Both the position numbers and the translations under genes were made by a program. Shown piece after piece: positions 1 through 6,618 of a DNA stretch of 12,515 nt; the stretch's first letter is position 1, and each line of letters starts with the position of its first letter. Source of the stretch: Novosphingobium sp. UBA6722 (lineage in GTDB: Bacteria; Pseudomonadota; Alphaproteobacteria; Sphingomonadales; Sphingomonadaceae); contig DKII01000094.1 in assembly GCA_002454125.1 (NCBI GenBank), positions 1 through 12,515 of the forward strand, read 5' to 3'. The notes below the pieces were generated by a model that did not search any database, was not told where the DNA came from, and saw nothing but the letters and a program-made list of their open reading frames with translations.

Positions 1-2280
1 GCCGCGCGCCGCGCGGCCGAGATCGGCGGCGCCGGATTGCTGCTGGGCGGGATGGTGTTCCTGGCGCTGGCCCTGATCAGCTATCACCAGACCGATCCAT
101 CCTGGTCGACCGCAGCCGGCGGCCCGCCCGCCAACTGGATGGGCACACCGGGTGCCTGGGCGGCCGAACGCGCGCTGTTCCTGTTCGGTCCGGTCTCGGT
201 CCTGTTCCTGCCGCTGCTTTATGTCGGCGCGCGCAAGTTGTGGCGCCTGGTTGAGGAAGAGGATGCCGACCTGCCGCATGCCGACCACGCGTGGTGGCGG
301 CCGATCGGCGTGCTGCTGTTTGCCATGGCCCTGCTTGGCACGGTCCTGGCACTGGTCTTTACCGGCCCGGGCGGTTCGCTGCCAGCCGGGATGGGCGGAA
401 TTTCCGGCCTGCTGGGTGCCCGCGCGATTGAGGCACTGGCCAGCCTGCTGCCCGAGGGCGGCCGCTTCTGGGCGATCCTGGGGGCGGGCGTCGCCTGCCT
501 TGCCGGCGGCTCGCTGCTGGCCGCACGAGTCTTCGCATTCGACTGGGGCAGCCTGCTGACGCTCCCCGGCTTCCTGCGCCGCGAACGTTCGATTGAGCCG
601 GGCGGGGTGATCAGCGTCAAGCCGGCCAGCAAGCCGGCGGTCGAACCGCGCCCGGCGCCAGTTGCGGCGAACGAGACGCGCAAGCCCCCGGTGATCAGCG
701 ATCCGAACCGCCCGGCCAAGGCGGCCCAGCTCGCCACCTCGGGCAAGCAGGGTGACCTGTTTGACAGCTACGAGCTGCCTGCGCTCGACCTGCTCAACGA
801 TCCGCCACCGCATTCAAAGCAGAAGATCGACAAGCTGGCCCTGGAACGCAACGCCCGCCTGCTCGAAACCGTGCTCGACGATTTCAACGTCAAGGGCGAG
901 ATCACGGCGGTCCGCACCGGCCCGGTCGTCACCATGTACGAACTGGAGCCAGCGCCCGGCATCAAGGCCAGCCGCGTCATCGGTCTGGCCGACGACATCG
1001 CCCGCAACATGAGCGCGATCTCGGCCCGCGTCTCCTCAATCCCGGGCCGCACGGTGATGGGCATCGAACTGCCCAATGCCGACCGGCAAATGGTCAGCTT
1101 CAAGGAAATGGTCGCGAGCGAGGCCTTTGCCGGGTCCAAGGGCATGCTGCCGATCATCCTGGGCAAGGACATTGCCGGCGAACCGGTGGTGGCGGACCTC
1201 GCCACCATGCCGCACCTGCTGGTCGCGGGTACGACCGGTTCGGGCAAATCGGTCGGTCTCAACACGATCCTGCTGTCGCTGCTCTACCGCCTGACCCCGG
1301 CACAGTGCCGCCTGATCCTGGTCGATCCCAAGGTGCTGGAACTGAAGTCCTACGACGACATCCCGCACCTGCTCTCACCCGTGGTGACCGAGCCGGCCAA
1401 GGCCGTGCGCGCGCTCAAGTGGGCGGTCGAGGAAATGGAACGCCGCTACCGGATGATGAGCGAGATCTCGGTCCGCAACCTCGCCGGATTCAACGACAAG
1501 GTGAAGACCGCGATCGCCAAGGGCAAGCCGCTCGGCCGCCGCATCCAGATCGGCTTCGATCCCGAAACGGGCGAGGAGCTCTATGAAGAGCACCAGCTCG
1601 ATTACCCCGTCCTGCCGCAGATCGTGGTGATCGTCGATGAGCTGGCCGACCTGATGGTCACCGTCGGCAAGGAAGTCGAAGTGCTGATCCAGCGGCTGTC
1701 CCAGAAGAGCCGCGCCGCCGGCATCCACCTGATCATGGCGACGCAGCGTCCGTCGGTCGATGTCATCACCGGCGTCATCAAGGCCAACCTGCCGACCCGC
1801 ATCAGCTTTGCCGTGACCAGCCGGATCGACAGCCGCACCATCCTGGGCGAGCAGGGCGCGGAGCAGCTGCTGGGCAAGGGCGACATGCTCTACAAGCCCA
1901 ACACCGACCCGATCCGCCGCGTCCACGGCCCGTTCGTTTCGGACGAGGAAGTAGAACGGCTGGCCGATTTCTGGCGCGCGCAGGGCAAGCCGGAATATGT
2001 CGATTCGGTCACCGAGGAGCCTGAGGACGGCGGCTTCGGCTTCGACGATCTAGATGCCACGGCATCGGACAGCCCCGAAGAGCGCAAGTACCGCCAGGCC
2101 TGCCAGATCGTGTTCGAAAGCCAGAAGGCCTCGGCCTCGTGGCTGCAGCGCCAGCTGGGCGTCGGCTACAACACCGCCGCCAAATGGGTCGAGCGGATGG
2201 AGGCCGATGGCTTTGTCGGCCCCGCCAACCACGTCGGCCGCCGCGACATCTACCGCGACCGCGACGGGAACCCACTCTAG
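1..2280 (+). CDS. ftsK: FtsK/SpoIIIE-type DNA translocase, 5' end missing
   Basis: This is a membrane-anchored ATPase that pumps double-stranded DNA at the division septum and helps resolve chromosome dimers with XerCD at dif. The frame is already open at base 1 and no convincing start is visible, so the gene begins upstream; the TTG at 37 lies inside the first membrane segment and is not a good start. In window numbering (759 residues), four hydrophobic segments lie near 13-28, 57-77, 101-121 and 154-178. A charged, Pro/Ala-rich linker follows to about 260. The RecA-like motor has Walker A GTTGSGKS (410-417) and Walker B IVVIVDE with Asp546 and Glu547. A winged-helix gamma domain, the KOPS-reading module, ends the protein (about 695-759). 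The linker is short compared with E. coli FtsK, as usual in alphaproteobacteria. Only the extreme N-terminus is lacking. The family call is secure; whether the genome has another FtsK paralogue cannot be seen. Confidence 0.96.
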   Translation, partial: AARRAAEIGGAGLLLGGMVFLALALISYHQTDPSWSTAAGGPPANWMGTPGAWAAERALFLFGPVSVLFLPLLYVGARKLWRLVEEEDADLPHADHAWWRPIGVLLFAMALLGTVLALVFTGPGGSLPAGMGGISGLLGARAIEALASLLPEGGRFWAILGAGVACLAGGSLLAARVFAFDWGSLLTLPGFLRRERSIEPGGVISVKPASKPAVEPRPAPVAANETRKPPVISDPNRPAKAAQLATSGKQGDLFDSYELPALDLLNDPPPHSKQKIDKLALERNARLLETVLDDFNVKGEITAVRTGPVVTMYELEPAPGIKASRVIGLADDIARNMSAISARVSSIPGRTVMGIELPNADRQMVSFKEMVASEAFAGSKGMLPIILGKDIAGEPVVADLATMPHLLVAGTTGSGKSVGLNTILLSLLYRLTPAQCRLILVDPKVLELKSYDDIPHLLSPVVTEPAKAVRALKWAVEEMERRYRMMSEISVRNLAGFNDKVKTAIAKGKPLGRRIQIGFDPETGEELYEEHQLDYPVLPQIVVIVDELADLMVTVGKEVEVLIQRLSQKSRAAGIHLIMATQRPSVDVITGVIKANLPTRISFAVTSRIDSRTILGEQGAEQLLGKGDMLYKPNTDPIRRVHGPFVSDEEVERLADFWRAQGKPEYVDSVTEEPEDGGFGFDDLDATASDSPEERKYRQACQIVFESQKASASWLQRQLGVGYNTAAKWVERMEADGFVGPANHVGRRDIYRDRDGNPL

Positions 2281-2495
2281 CTGGTCTTGAGTTCGTACTG
2301 CCCGGCAATCGCCTGGAAATGGGTGCGGGCATAGCTGCGTGCCGCCGCGACCGTTTCAAACAGGTTGTCCTGCATCACCGCGGTGACAAGCGGATAGCCT
2401 TGCGAATTGTAGCGCACGTCCCGGACCGAGAGCCGCACGTGACCCTCTGCATCGCGGTTGATCAGGAACGGGCGGATCATCTGGTCTCGTGACAT
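2277..2495 (-). CDS. Small conserved-looking protein of unknown function (72 aa)
   Basis: I do not recognise this protein. It has 72 residues, is soluble, and shows no signal peptide or membrane segment. The first two thirds read like a beta-rich fold (RPFLINRD, HVRLSVRDVRY, PLVTAVMQDNLFET), followed by one helix (VAAARSYARTHFQAI). The frame is supported by a good ribosome-binding site, AAGGAG at 2508-2503, seven bases before the ATG. The start lies inside the end of the preceding small gene, overlapping by 19 bp, so the two are probably translationally coupled. It is the last gene of the csp-infA cluster. Its TAG stop overlaps the TAG stop of the convergent ftsK gene in a shared CTAG. Position in the cold-shock cluster suggests co-expression with csp and infA, but no function is claimed. 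Confidence 0.75.
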   Translation of the reverse strand: MSRDQMIRPFLINRDAEGHVRLSVRDVRYNSQGYPLVTAVMQDNLFETVAAARSYARTHFQAIAGQYELKTS

Positions 2496-2707
2496 TCGGA
2501 CTCTCCTTGTGAGGCTAGCGCCACCGCGCGGCGCTCGGCCTCGCGGCGGTCGCGTTCGGTAGCGGTCTGGATTGCCCGGTCGGCCATCGCTTGCCAGGCG
2601 GCCTGGGCCTTGAGCTGGACCTCACGCTGGTTCTGCAGCGATGCAGCCTGGGCATTGCGGCCGCACAGCGCGGCCTGGTCGAGGTAGAACTGGGTAGAGG
2701 TCGACAT
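2477..2707 (-). CDS. Small Ala/Gln/Arg-rich helical protein of unknown function (76 aa)
   Basis: I do not recognise this family. The protein is almost entirely predicted helix, rich in Ala, Gln, Arg and Glu (for example QNQREVQLKAQAAWQAMADR and ATERDRREAERRAVAL). It has one early Cys in ALCGRNAQ and one Cys near the end. Two ATGs are possible, at 2713 and 2707. The ribosome-binding site GGAGG at 2721-2717 leaves only three bases before the first but nine before the second, so 2707 is preferred; the longer form would add Met-Thr. The gene starts 40 bp after the infA stop and overlaps the next small gene by 19 bp, which places it in the csp-infA transcript. A possible short coiled coil or RNA-associated helix is a guess from composition only. 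Confidence 0.7.
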   Translation of the reverse strand: MSTSTQFYLDQAALCGRNAQAASLQNQREVQLKAQAAWQAMADRAIQTATERDRREAERRAVALASQGESECHETR

Positions 2708-2715
2708 AGTCATGC

Positions 2716-2738
2716 TCCTCCGGGGGCATTCTCCCCGG
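2716..2738 (-). promoter_or_regulatory. Hairpin overlapping the ribosome-binding site of the small helical protein
   Basis: Between infA and the next gene the minus strand can form a perfect six-base-pair GC stem, CCGGGG (2738-2733) with CCCCGG (2725-2720), around a seven-base loop. The distal arm runs into the Shine-Dalgarno sequence GGAGG at 2721-2717, sharing two bases. Such a stem could damp translation of the two downstream genes relative to infA or act as an RNA-processing point. No U-run follows, so it is not a typical terminator. The structure is seen in sequence; the role is inferred. Confidence 0.4.
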
Positions 2739-2747
2739 GTCTGCCCC

Positions 2748-3014
2748 TCAGCGGCGCTGCTGACGCCGCGGCGGTGCCCCCGTGGTGAAGCCCGGGCCGC
2801 GATCGCGGAACACGATCCGACCCTTGCTGAGATCGTAGGCCGTCATTTCGACCTTGACCCGATCCCCGACGACCGACCGGATGCGGAACTTCCGCATCTT
2901 GCCTGACGTGTAGGCGACGATGTGGTGCCCGTTTTCGAGCACCACACCGAACCGGCCGTCGGGGAGGATGTCATCGATCTGGCCGTCGAGGGTCATTAAC
3001 TCCTCTTTGGCCAT
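2748..3014 (-). CDS. infA: Translation initiation factor IF-1, cold-shock-linked form with Arg-rich tail
   Basis: IF-1 binds the 30S A site with IF-2 and IF-3 during initiation. It is a single S1/OB-fold domain. The sequence shows the family signature almost throughout: DGQIDDILPDGRFGVVLENG, then HHIVAYTSGKMRKFRIR, then GDRVKVEMTAYDLSKGRIVF. The usual product is about 72 residues. This one has 88, the last 18 (after FRD) being a Gly/Pro/Arg-rich tail ending RRQQRR. The N-terminus MAKEE is that of the family and fixes the start at 3014, although that ATG has no good ribosome-binding site. An internal ATG at 2996 is preceded by GAGGAG at four bases and could give a shorter form starting MTLDGQ. 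The gene starts four bases after the csp stop, so translation is probably coupled. Pairing with csp suggests use during cold adaptation; a main infA gene may lie elsewhere. Confidence 0.93.
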   Translation of the reverse strand: MAKEELMTLDGQIDDILPDGRFGVVLENGHHIVAYTSGKMRKFRIRSVVGDRVKVEMTAYDLSKGRIVFRDRGPGFTTGAPPRRQQRR

Positions 3015-3018
3015 CCGA

Positions 3019-3225
3019 TCAGGCCGCCGACAGGTTCACGGCCGAGGTGCGGCCGCGCTGATCGGTTTCCAGTTCGAAGTTGATCCGCTGATCCTTGTCG
3101 AGCGTCGACATGCCCGCAGCCTGGACGGCAGTGATGTGGACAAAGCTGTCCGTGCCGCCGCCATCAGGCGCGATAAAGCCAAAGCCCTTGTCGGTATTGA
3201 AGAATTTTACGGTTCCAGTAGTCAT
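3019..3225 (-). CDS. CspA-family cold-shock protein
   Basis: This 68-residue protein is a single cold-shock domain that binds single-stranded RNA or DNA and melts RNA structure. It carries the RNP1 motif KGFGFI (residues 13-18) and the RNP2 motif SFVHI (27-31), preceded by the typical opening GTVKFFNTDKGFGFI. Its length matches the family. The ATG at 3225 has a clear ribosome-binding site, AAAGGA at 3238-3233, seven bases upstream. It is the first gene of a minus-strand cluster followed four bases later by infA. The upstream region contains a candidate promoter and two hairpins in what would be a leader of about 139 nt, which resembles the long structured leaders of known cold-shock genes. 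Which csp paralogue this is cannot be told from sequence alone. Confidence 0.96.
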   Translation of the reverse strand: MTTGTVKFFNTDKGFGFIAPDGGGTDSFVHITAVQAAGMSTLDKDQRINFELETDQRGRTSAVNLSAA

Positions 3226-3254
3226 GATGCGGTCCTTTCACGAAACCTGCAGGA

Positions 3255-3277
3255 CCCAGGCACAACGTGCGCCTGGG
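3255..3277 (-). promoter_or_regulatory. Leader hairpin upstream of csp
   Basis: The minus strand forms a perfect seven-base-pair stem, CCCAGGC with GCCTGGG. It can be extended inward by a G-U, a C-G and an A-U pair to a ten-pair stem with a three-base loop. It lies 17 bases before the csp ribosome-binding site. There is no following U-run, so it is unlikely to terminate. In known cspA leaders, temperature-dependent structure controls access to the start, and this hairpin is a reasonable candidate for such a role. Confidence 0.45.
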
Positions 3278-3324
3278 GCAATGTGGCGTGTAAGGGGAGT
3301 TGGGGCATCGACTGCCGAAAGTCC

Positions 3325-3338
3325 CGTCGCAGGCGACG
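3325..3338 (-). promoter_or_regulatory. Second hairpin in the presumed csp leader
   Basis: CGTCG and CGACG form a five-base-pair stem around a four-base loop. It sits about 26 bases downstream of the transcription start inferred from the promoter candidate at 3371-3399. With the hairpin at 3255-3277 it suggests a folded leader. The stem is short and could be chance in GC-rich DNA. Confidence 0.25.
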
Positions 3339-3370
3339 TAGCCGGATCGCTATGCGCCTTCCGGCCCGAA

Positions 3371-3399
3371 ATAGCAAACTTTGCCGCACTGGCTGTCAT
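3371..3399 (-). promoter_or_regulatory. Candidate sigma-70-type promoter of the csp-infA cluster
   Basis: Read on the minus strand, ATGACA (3399-3394) matches the TTGACA -35 consensus at five of six positions. A 17-base spacer separates it from TGCTAT (3376-3371), which matches the -10 consensus at three of six. Transcription would begin near 3364, giving a leader of about 139 nt before the csp ATG, a length typical of cold-shock genes. Support is by position and spacing only. Confidence 0.35.
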
Positions 3400-3560
3400 C
3401 GGGCGGCCGTGCAGACTGCATCCGCCACCACAATGCCGCCGCAGCAACACGGGCCTTTGCCGAGTCGCCGGGGTTTAGTTGATGAAACACATCCGCAGGC
3501 CGCAATTGCACTTGCCGCAGGCCTGAACGGACGCATCAAGCACCCTGGATCAACGATTAG

Positions 3561-3592
3561 AAAGAGCCGCTGCGAAGGTAGCAGGCTGCGGC
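3561..3592 (-). terminator. Weak candidate terminator after the MFS gene
   Basis: About 30 bases past the MFS stop the minus strand can fold GCCG + CTGC against GCAG + CGGC, with a seven-base loop and a four-base bulge. It is followed by the pyrimidine-rich TCTTTCT. The bulge and short U-run make this a weak Rho-independent terminator, but it is where the seven-gene operon should end. Confidence 0.3.
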
Positions 3593-3622
3593 GATGTAGG
3601 AAAATCAGGCCGGGCCGCCCGT

Positions 3623-4888
3623 TCAGTCGGCGATCTGCCGCGGGCTGCGCATCGCCAGGAAAATGAACACCACCGCCAGCAGCGCGAGGCCATCGGCGCC
3701 GAGCAGCGGCAGGGTCCAGCTCTGCGCCGAACCGGCGGCGGCGAGGTGTTCGCTGGCCAGGCCGATCAACAGCGCCCCGCCACCGATTGCCAGGATGTTG
3801 AGCACCAGGATGTTGAGCCCGGTCGAGGTGGCCTTGAGCCGCGGTGGCAGCAGTTCCTCGATGATCGCGAAGATCGGGCCATAGATCACGGTCATGAACA
3901 GGATCGACCCGGCCATGCCCAGCAGGAACAGCGGCGTTCCGCCGGGGGTCAGCCGGTAGAGCACCAGCAGCGGGGCGAGCAGCAGCAGCAGCACGAACAT
4001 GGTCGCGGCGCGGTCCAGCCCGAACCGCCGCTTGGCCCAATCACCCAGCAGGCCTGCACCAAATGTGCCGAGCAGGCCGAAGGTGACGAACATCAGCCCG
4101 TAAAGCTGCGCCGCCGGGCCTGGCGCATAGCCCTTTTCGCTGGTCAGCCAGAGCTGGACGAAGGGGCTGGTTGCGGTGTGGAAATGGGCGACGACGATTG
4201 CCAGCGAGGCCCACAGCGCGCGCGGCTTGGCCCGGAACACGGCCAGCAGCGCCGCCAGGTTACCCGCCATGGTCGGCCGGTGCGAGAGATCGGGCGGGGC
4301 ATCTTTCAGCCGGACCAGCGCCGCCAGCGCGATGATCCCAAGCCCGCCCATCAGCAGAAAGGTGCCGCGCCAGCCCAGCATCGGACCAAGCGCGCCAGCA
4401 ATCAGGAACCCGCCGCCGATCCCCAACGGAATGCCGGCAAAAAACAGGCCCAGCGCGGCTGCCTTGTGGGCATCGTCGACCCGGGCGAGGATGATGTTGC
4501 TGGCAGTCGGAACCAGCGTCGCCTCACCCGCCGCCACGAAGGGCCGGGCCGCCAGCATGGTCCAGAACCCCTGGGCCAGGCCGGCCAAAGCGGTGAACAG
4601 GCTCCAGATCCCAAGTCCGTATGACAGCACCCGGACCCGCCCCAGCCGGTCGGCCAGAACCCCGGCGAACAGCGCGGCAAAGGCATAGACCCCGCTGAAG
4701 GCCAGCCCGGCAATCAGCGCGAACTGGCTGCGGCTGAGCGCAAGGTCGCGCATTATGTCCGCGGCAAAGGCGGCGACCAGCTGGCGGTCGATCTGGTTGA
4801 GCACGTGCAGCGCCAGCAGGAACAGGATCAGCCCGACCGGATTGCGGGGCGCAGTGTAGCCGCCCGTCGTTGGCTTGTCCCCGCTCAT
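3623..4888 (-). CDS. MFS transporter, spinster-like type
   Basis: This is a major facilitator superfamily permease in the inner membrane, 421 residues with about twelve hydrophobic segments. The loop between helices 2 and 3 has motif A, GVLADRLGRVRVL (residues 76-88). The first helix carries NQIDRQLVAA (31-40), close to the NYIDRQ signature of bacterial spinster-type MFS proteins common in sphingomonads. The start ATG directly follows the TGA stop of the SDR gene with no gap, preceded by a G-run at 4903-4898, so translation is probably coupled. It is the last gene of the catabolic operon, and the likely role is uptake of the compound the operon degrades, though efflux of a product is possible. 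The substrate cannot be read from sequence. Confidence 0.9.
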   Translation of the reverse strand: MSGDKPTTGGYTAPRNPVGLILFLLALHVLNQIDRQLVAAFAADIMRDLALSRSQFALIAGLAFSGVYAFAALFAGVLADRLGRVRVLSYGLGIWSLFTALAGLAQGFWTMLAARPFVAAGEATLVPTASNIILARVDDAHKAAALGLFFAGIPLGIGGGFLIAGALGPMLGWRGTFLLMGGLGIIALAALVRLKDAPPDLSHRPTMAGNLAALLAVFRAKPRALWASLAIVVAHFHTATSPFVQLWLTSEKGYAPGPAAQLYGLMFVTFGLLGTFGAGLLGDWAKRRFGLDRAATMFVLLLLLAPLLVLYRLTPGGTPLFLLGMAGSILFMTVIYGPIFAIIEELLPPRLKATSTGLNILVLNILAIGGGALLIGLASEHLAAAGSAQSWTLPLLGADGLALLAVVFIFLAMRSPRQIAD

Positions 4889-5745
4889 TCAGATCATCCC
4901 CCCGTTCGGACTGATTATCTGCCCGGCCAGGTAGTGCCCGTCGCCGGCCAGATAGGCAACCAGCCCGGCATATTCGGCCATCGTCCCCAGCCGTCCGGCC
5001 GGGATCATCTGGAACAGCCGTCCGCGCGCCTCTGGCTCGAGCCGGGCCAGGTAGTCGTCGAACATCGGGGTTGCCACGCCGCCCGGCGCAATCGCGTTGA
5101 CGAAGATATTTGCCCCGGCCACTTCCGCCGCGACCGAACGGGTAAAGGCGATCACTGCGCCCTTGGTGGCCGAATAGTGCGGGCTGTGCGCGCTGAGGCC
5201 GGAAAGCCCGGCGATCGAGGCGATGTTGACGATCCGGCCATAGCGGCGCGGCTCCATCTGGCGCAGCGCAGCGCGGGTGCAGAAGAACACCCCGTGGACG
5301 TTGACGCCCCAGTACTTGAGCCATTCGGCATCGCTCATCGCGCTGGTGAAGCCCAGCGTATCGCGCGGCTCGGGCGTGGTCAGATAGGCATAGTGGCGGC
5401 TGCGGCGGGCCTCGTCCTCCGGCCCGCCCGGGACCAGCGCGGCATTGTTGACCAGCACATCGATCGGGCCGAGCTCCTGTTCGACGCTGGAAAAAAGGCA
5501 TCGACCGCCGCGCTGTCGCTGACATCGCACGTCGCGGCATAAACTTCGCCCCCCTGCGCCCGCAGCGCTGTGGCGGTTTCCTGCAGGTCGCCTTCGCGCA
5601 CATCACAGATGGCGAGGCGACCGCCGGCGGCGACCAGTGCGCCAGCGATCGCCTGCCCGAGCCCGCGTGCCGCCCCCGTGACAACGCAGACTCGCCCCTC
5701 AAGGCTGCCCTTCATTCCGCCATCAGCCCGCACGGTCTGATCCAT
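4889..5745 (-). pseudogene. SDR-family oxidoreductase gene interrupted by a one-base frameshift
   Basis: Two overlapping frames together make one classical short-chain dehydrogenase/reductase of about 285 residues that would use NAD(P)(H) to interconvert an alcohol and a ketone. The 5' part has the cofactor motif TGAARGLG (residues 23-30) and the acidic position in CDVRE. The 3' part, in the other frame, has DVLVNNAA, the NIAS serine, the catalytic YSATK and a normal C-terminus. The join falls at the T-run of the coding strand (A-run at 5491-5496 on the plus strand). Six T are present, and seven would restore VDAFFSSVEQELG without other change. Both halves are otherwise intact, so the change is recent, a sequencing error, or a slippage site. 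The ATG at 5745 abuts the TGA of the hydrolase gene; an internal ATG at 5715 gives the more usual start MKGSLEGRV. The 3' end abuts the MFS start. A role in the operon's alcohol/ketone step is inferred. Confidence 0.88.
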
Positions 5746-6612
5746 TCAAGCCGCCCTTCCATTTAGAAAGGCAAGCACCTGCTCGGCTGTCCATTGCGGC
5801 CGCTCTTCCGGGATCCAATGCCCGCAGTTGGCGGCAACCCCGCCGCTGACATCGTCCGCAACGCGCGCCCAGCTTTCCAGCGCGGTCATGCCGCGGCCGC
5901 GCGTTGCCGGATCGCCGCCATAGATCAGCAGCGGCATGGCCAACCGCTGGCCACTCTCACGAAAAGCGGTGACGGCGGCAATGTCCTGCGGAACGGCGCG
6001 ATAGTAGTTGAAGCCGGCGGTCATCGCGCCGGGCTGGCTGTAGGCTCGGACATATTCCGCCTGGGCCTCTTCCGAAATCGCCTCGGCGCTGGCTCCGGCA
6101 AAGCGGAAGAAGAAGCGCAGGTAGGCATCCTCGCGACCCTGGGTCAGGGCCTCGGGCAGGCCGGGCAAGGCGTGAAAACCGAAGTGCCAGCGGCCGTGGT
6201 GTTCGATCGGACCGCCATCGCCCAGGACTGGTGCATCGAACACGGCCATGGCGCGCACCCGCTGCGCGAACTGCGCGGCGAGGAAGAAGGCAACCGGCCC
6301 GCCCCAATCGTGCGCGACCACGGCAAACCGATCATGCCCGAGCGCGGTCATCAGTTCGGCCATGTCCTTGGCGATGGCGGCCTTGTCATAGCCGTCATCC
6401 GGGCGTGTGGAATCACCCAGCCCGGTCAGGTCCGGCGCAATCACGCGATAGCCGGCCTCGGCCAGCAGCGGGATCACGCCGCGCCACATGAACCAGGTCT
6501 GCGGCCAACCGTGCAGCAGCAGCAGCGGCGCGCCATCGGCCGGTCCCGCGCTTACGCAATGCAGCGTGGCGCGAGAAACGGCGATGTGGGCGTGTTCGAA
6601 CCGCGCCGGCAT
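5746..6612 (-). CDS. Alpha/beta hydrolase, epoxide-hydrolase-like
   Basis: This soluble 288-residue hydrolase has the features of the epoxide hydrolase/haloalkane dehalogenase branch. These are the oxyanion motif HGWP (34-37), an aspartate nucleophile in AHDWGG (Asp102) and a catalytic His in NCGHW (His265), with Asp234 in YGGD as the likely acid. The cap contains GRWHFGFHALPGLPEAL and the NYYR tyrosines (203-204), as in epoxide hydrolases where cap tyrosines polarise the ring. The nucleophile is followed by Trp rather than the Arg seen in fluoroacetate dehalogenases, which argues for the epoxide hydrolase side. No signal peptide is present. The gene starts six bases after the cupin gene stop, and its own stop abuts the SDR start. 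In the operon it could open an epoxide or hydrolyse an ester or C-C bond in a pathway intermediate. The exact substrate is unknown. Confidence 0.9.
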   Translation of the reverse strand: MPARFEHAHIAVSRATLHCVSAGPADGAPLLLLHGWPQTWFMWRGVIPLLAEAGYRVIAPDLTGLGDSTRPDDGYDKAAIAKDMAELMTALGHDRFAVVAHDWGGPVAFFLAAQFAQRVRAMAVFDAPVLGDGGPIEHHGRWHFGFHALPGLPEALTQGREDAYLRFFFRFAGASAEAISEEAQAEYVRAYSQPGAMTAGFNYYRAVPQDIAAVTAFRESGQRLAMPLLIYGGDPATRGRGMTALESWARVADDVSGGVAANCGHWIPEERPQWTAEQVLAFLNGRAA

Positions 6613-6618
6613 GGCGGA

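Larger units (their letters stand above)
3226..3622. other. Non-coding region between the MFS gene and csp
   Basis: No credible gene was found in these roughly 400 bp. The open frames here on both strands lack family resemblance and ribosome-binding sites, and some are simply run-ons of antisense frames from the MFS gene. The region holds a candidate terminator for the catabolic operon (3561-3592), a candidate csp promoter (3371-3399) and two hairpins in the presumed csp leader. It also has an 8-bp direct repeat CCGCAGGC (3493-3500 and 3515-3522) flanking the palindrome GCAATTGC, and a CCTGCAGG palindrome near 3246. A small RNA is possible but not supported. Confidence 0.6.

Noticed and set aside
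37..39. TTG at 37 as the ftsK start
   Set aside because: The frame is open to the window edge, the first membrane segment would be cut, and no ribosome-binding site precedes it. The gene is partial.
3238..3450. Possible 70-residue gene upstream of csp on the minus strand
   Set aside because: It has no family resemblance, no ribosome-binding site and lies across the presumed csp promoter and leader; better explained as non-coding.
3493..3522. Pair of CCGCAGGC direct repeats around GCAATTGC as an operator
   Set aside because: The repeats are short, GC-rich and in a region with no clear adjacent promoter; chance is a sufficient explanation.
3396..4040. Long open frame antisense to nothing but overlapping the MFS gene in another frame
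   Set aside because: It is Pro/Arg/Ala-rich shadow coding typical of GC-rich DNA, with no domain resemblance.
5380..5485. Tail of the 5' SDR fragment read past the frameshift as a real C-terminus
   Set aside because: The sequence after VDAFF becomes Arg/Ser/Pro-rich and loses SDR resemblance, while the true continuation is in the neighbouring frame.
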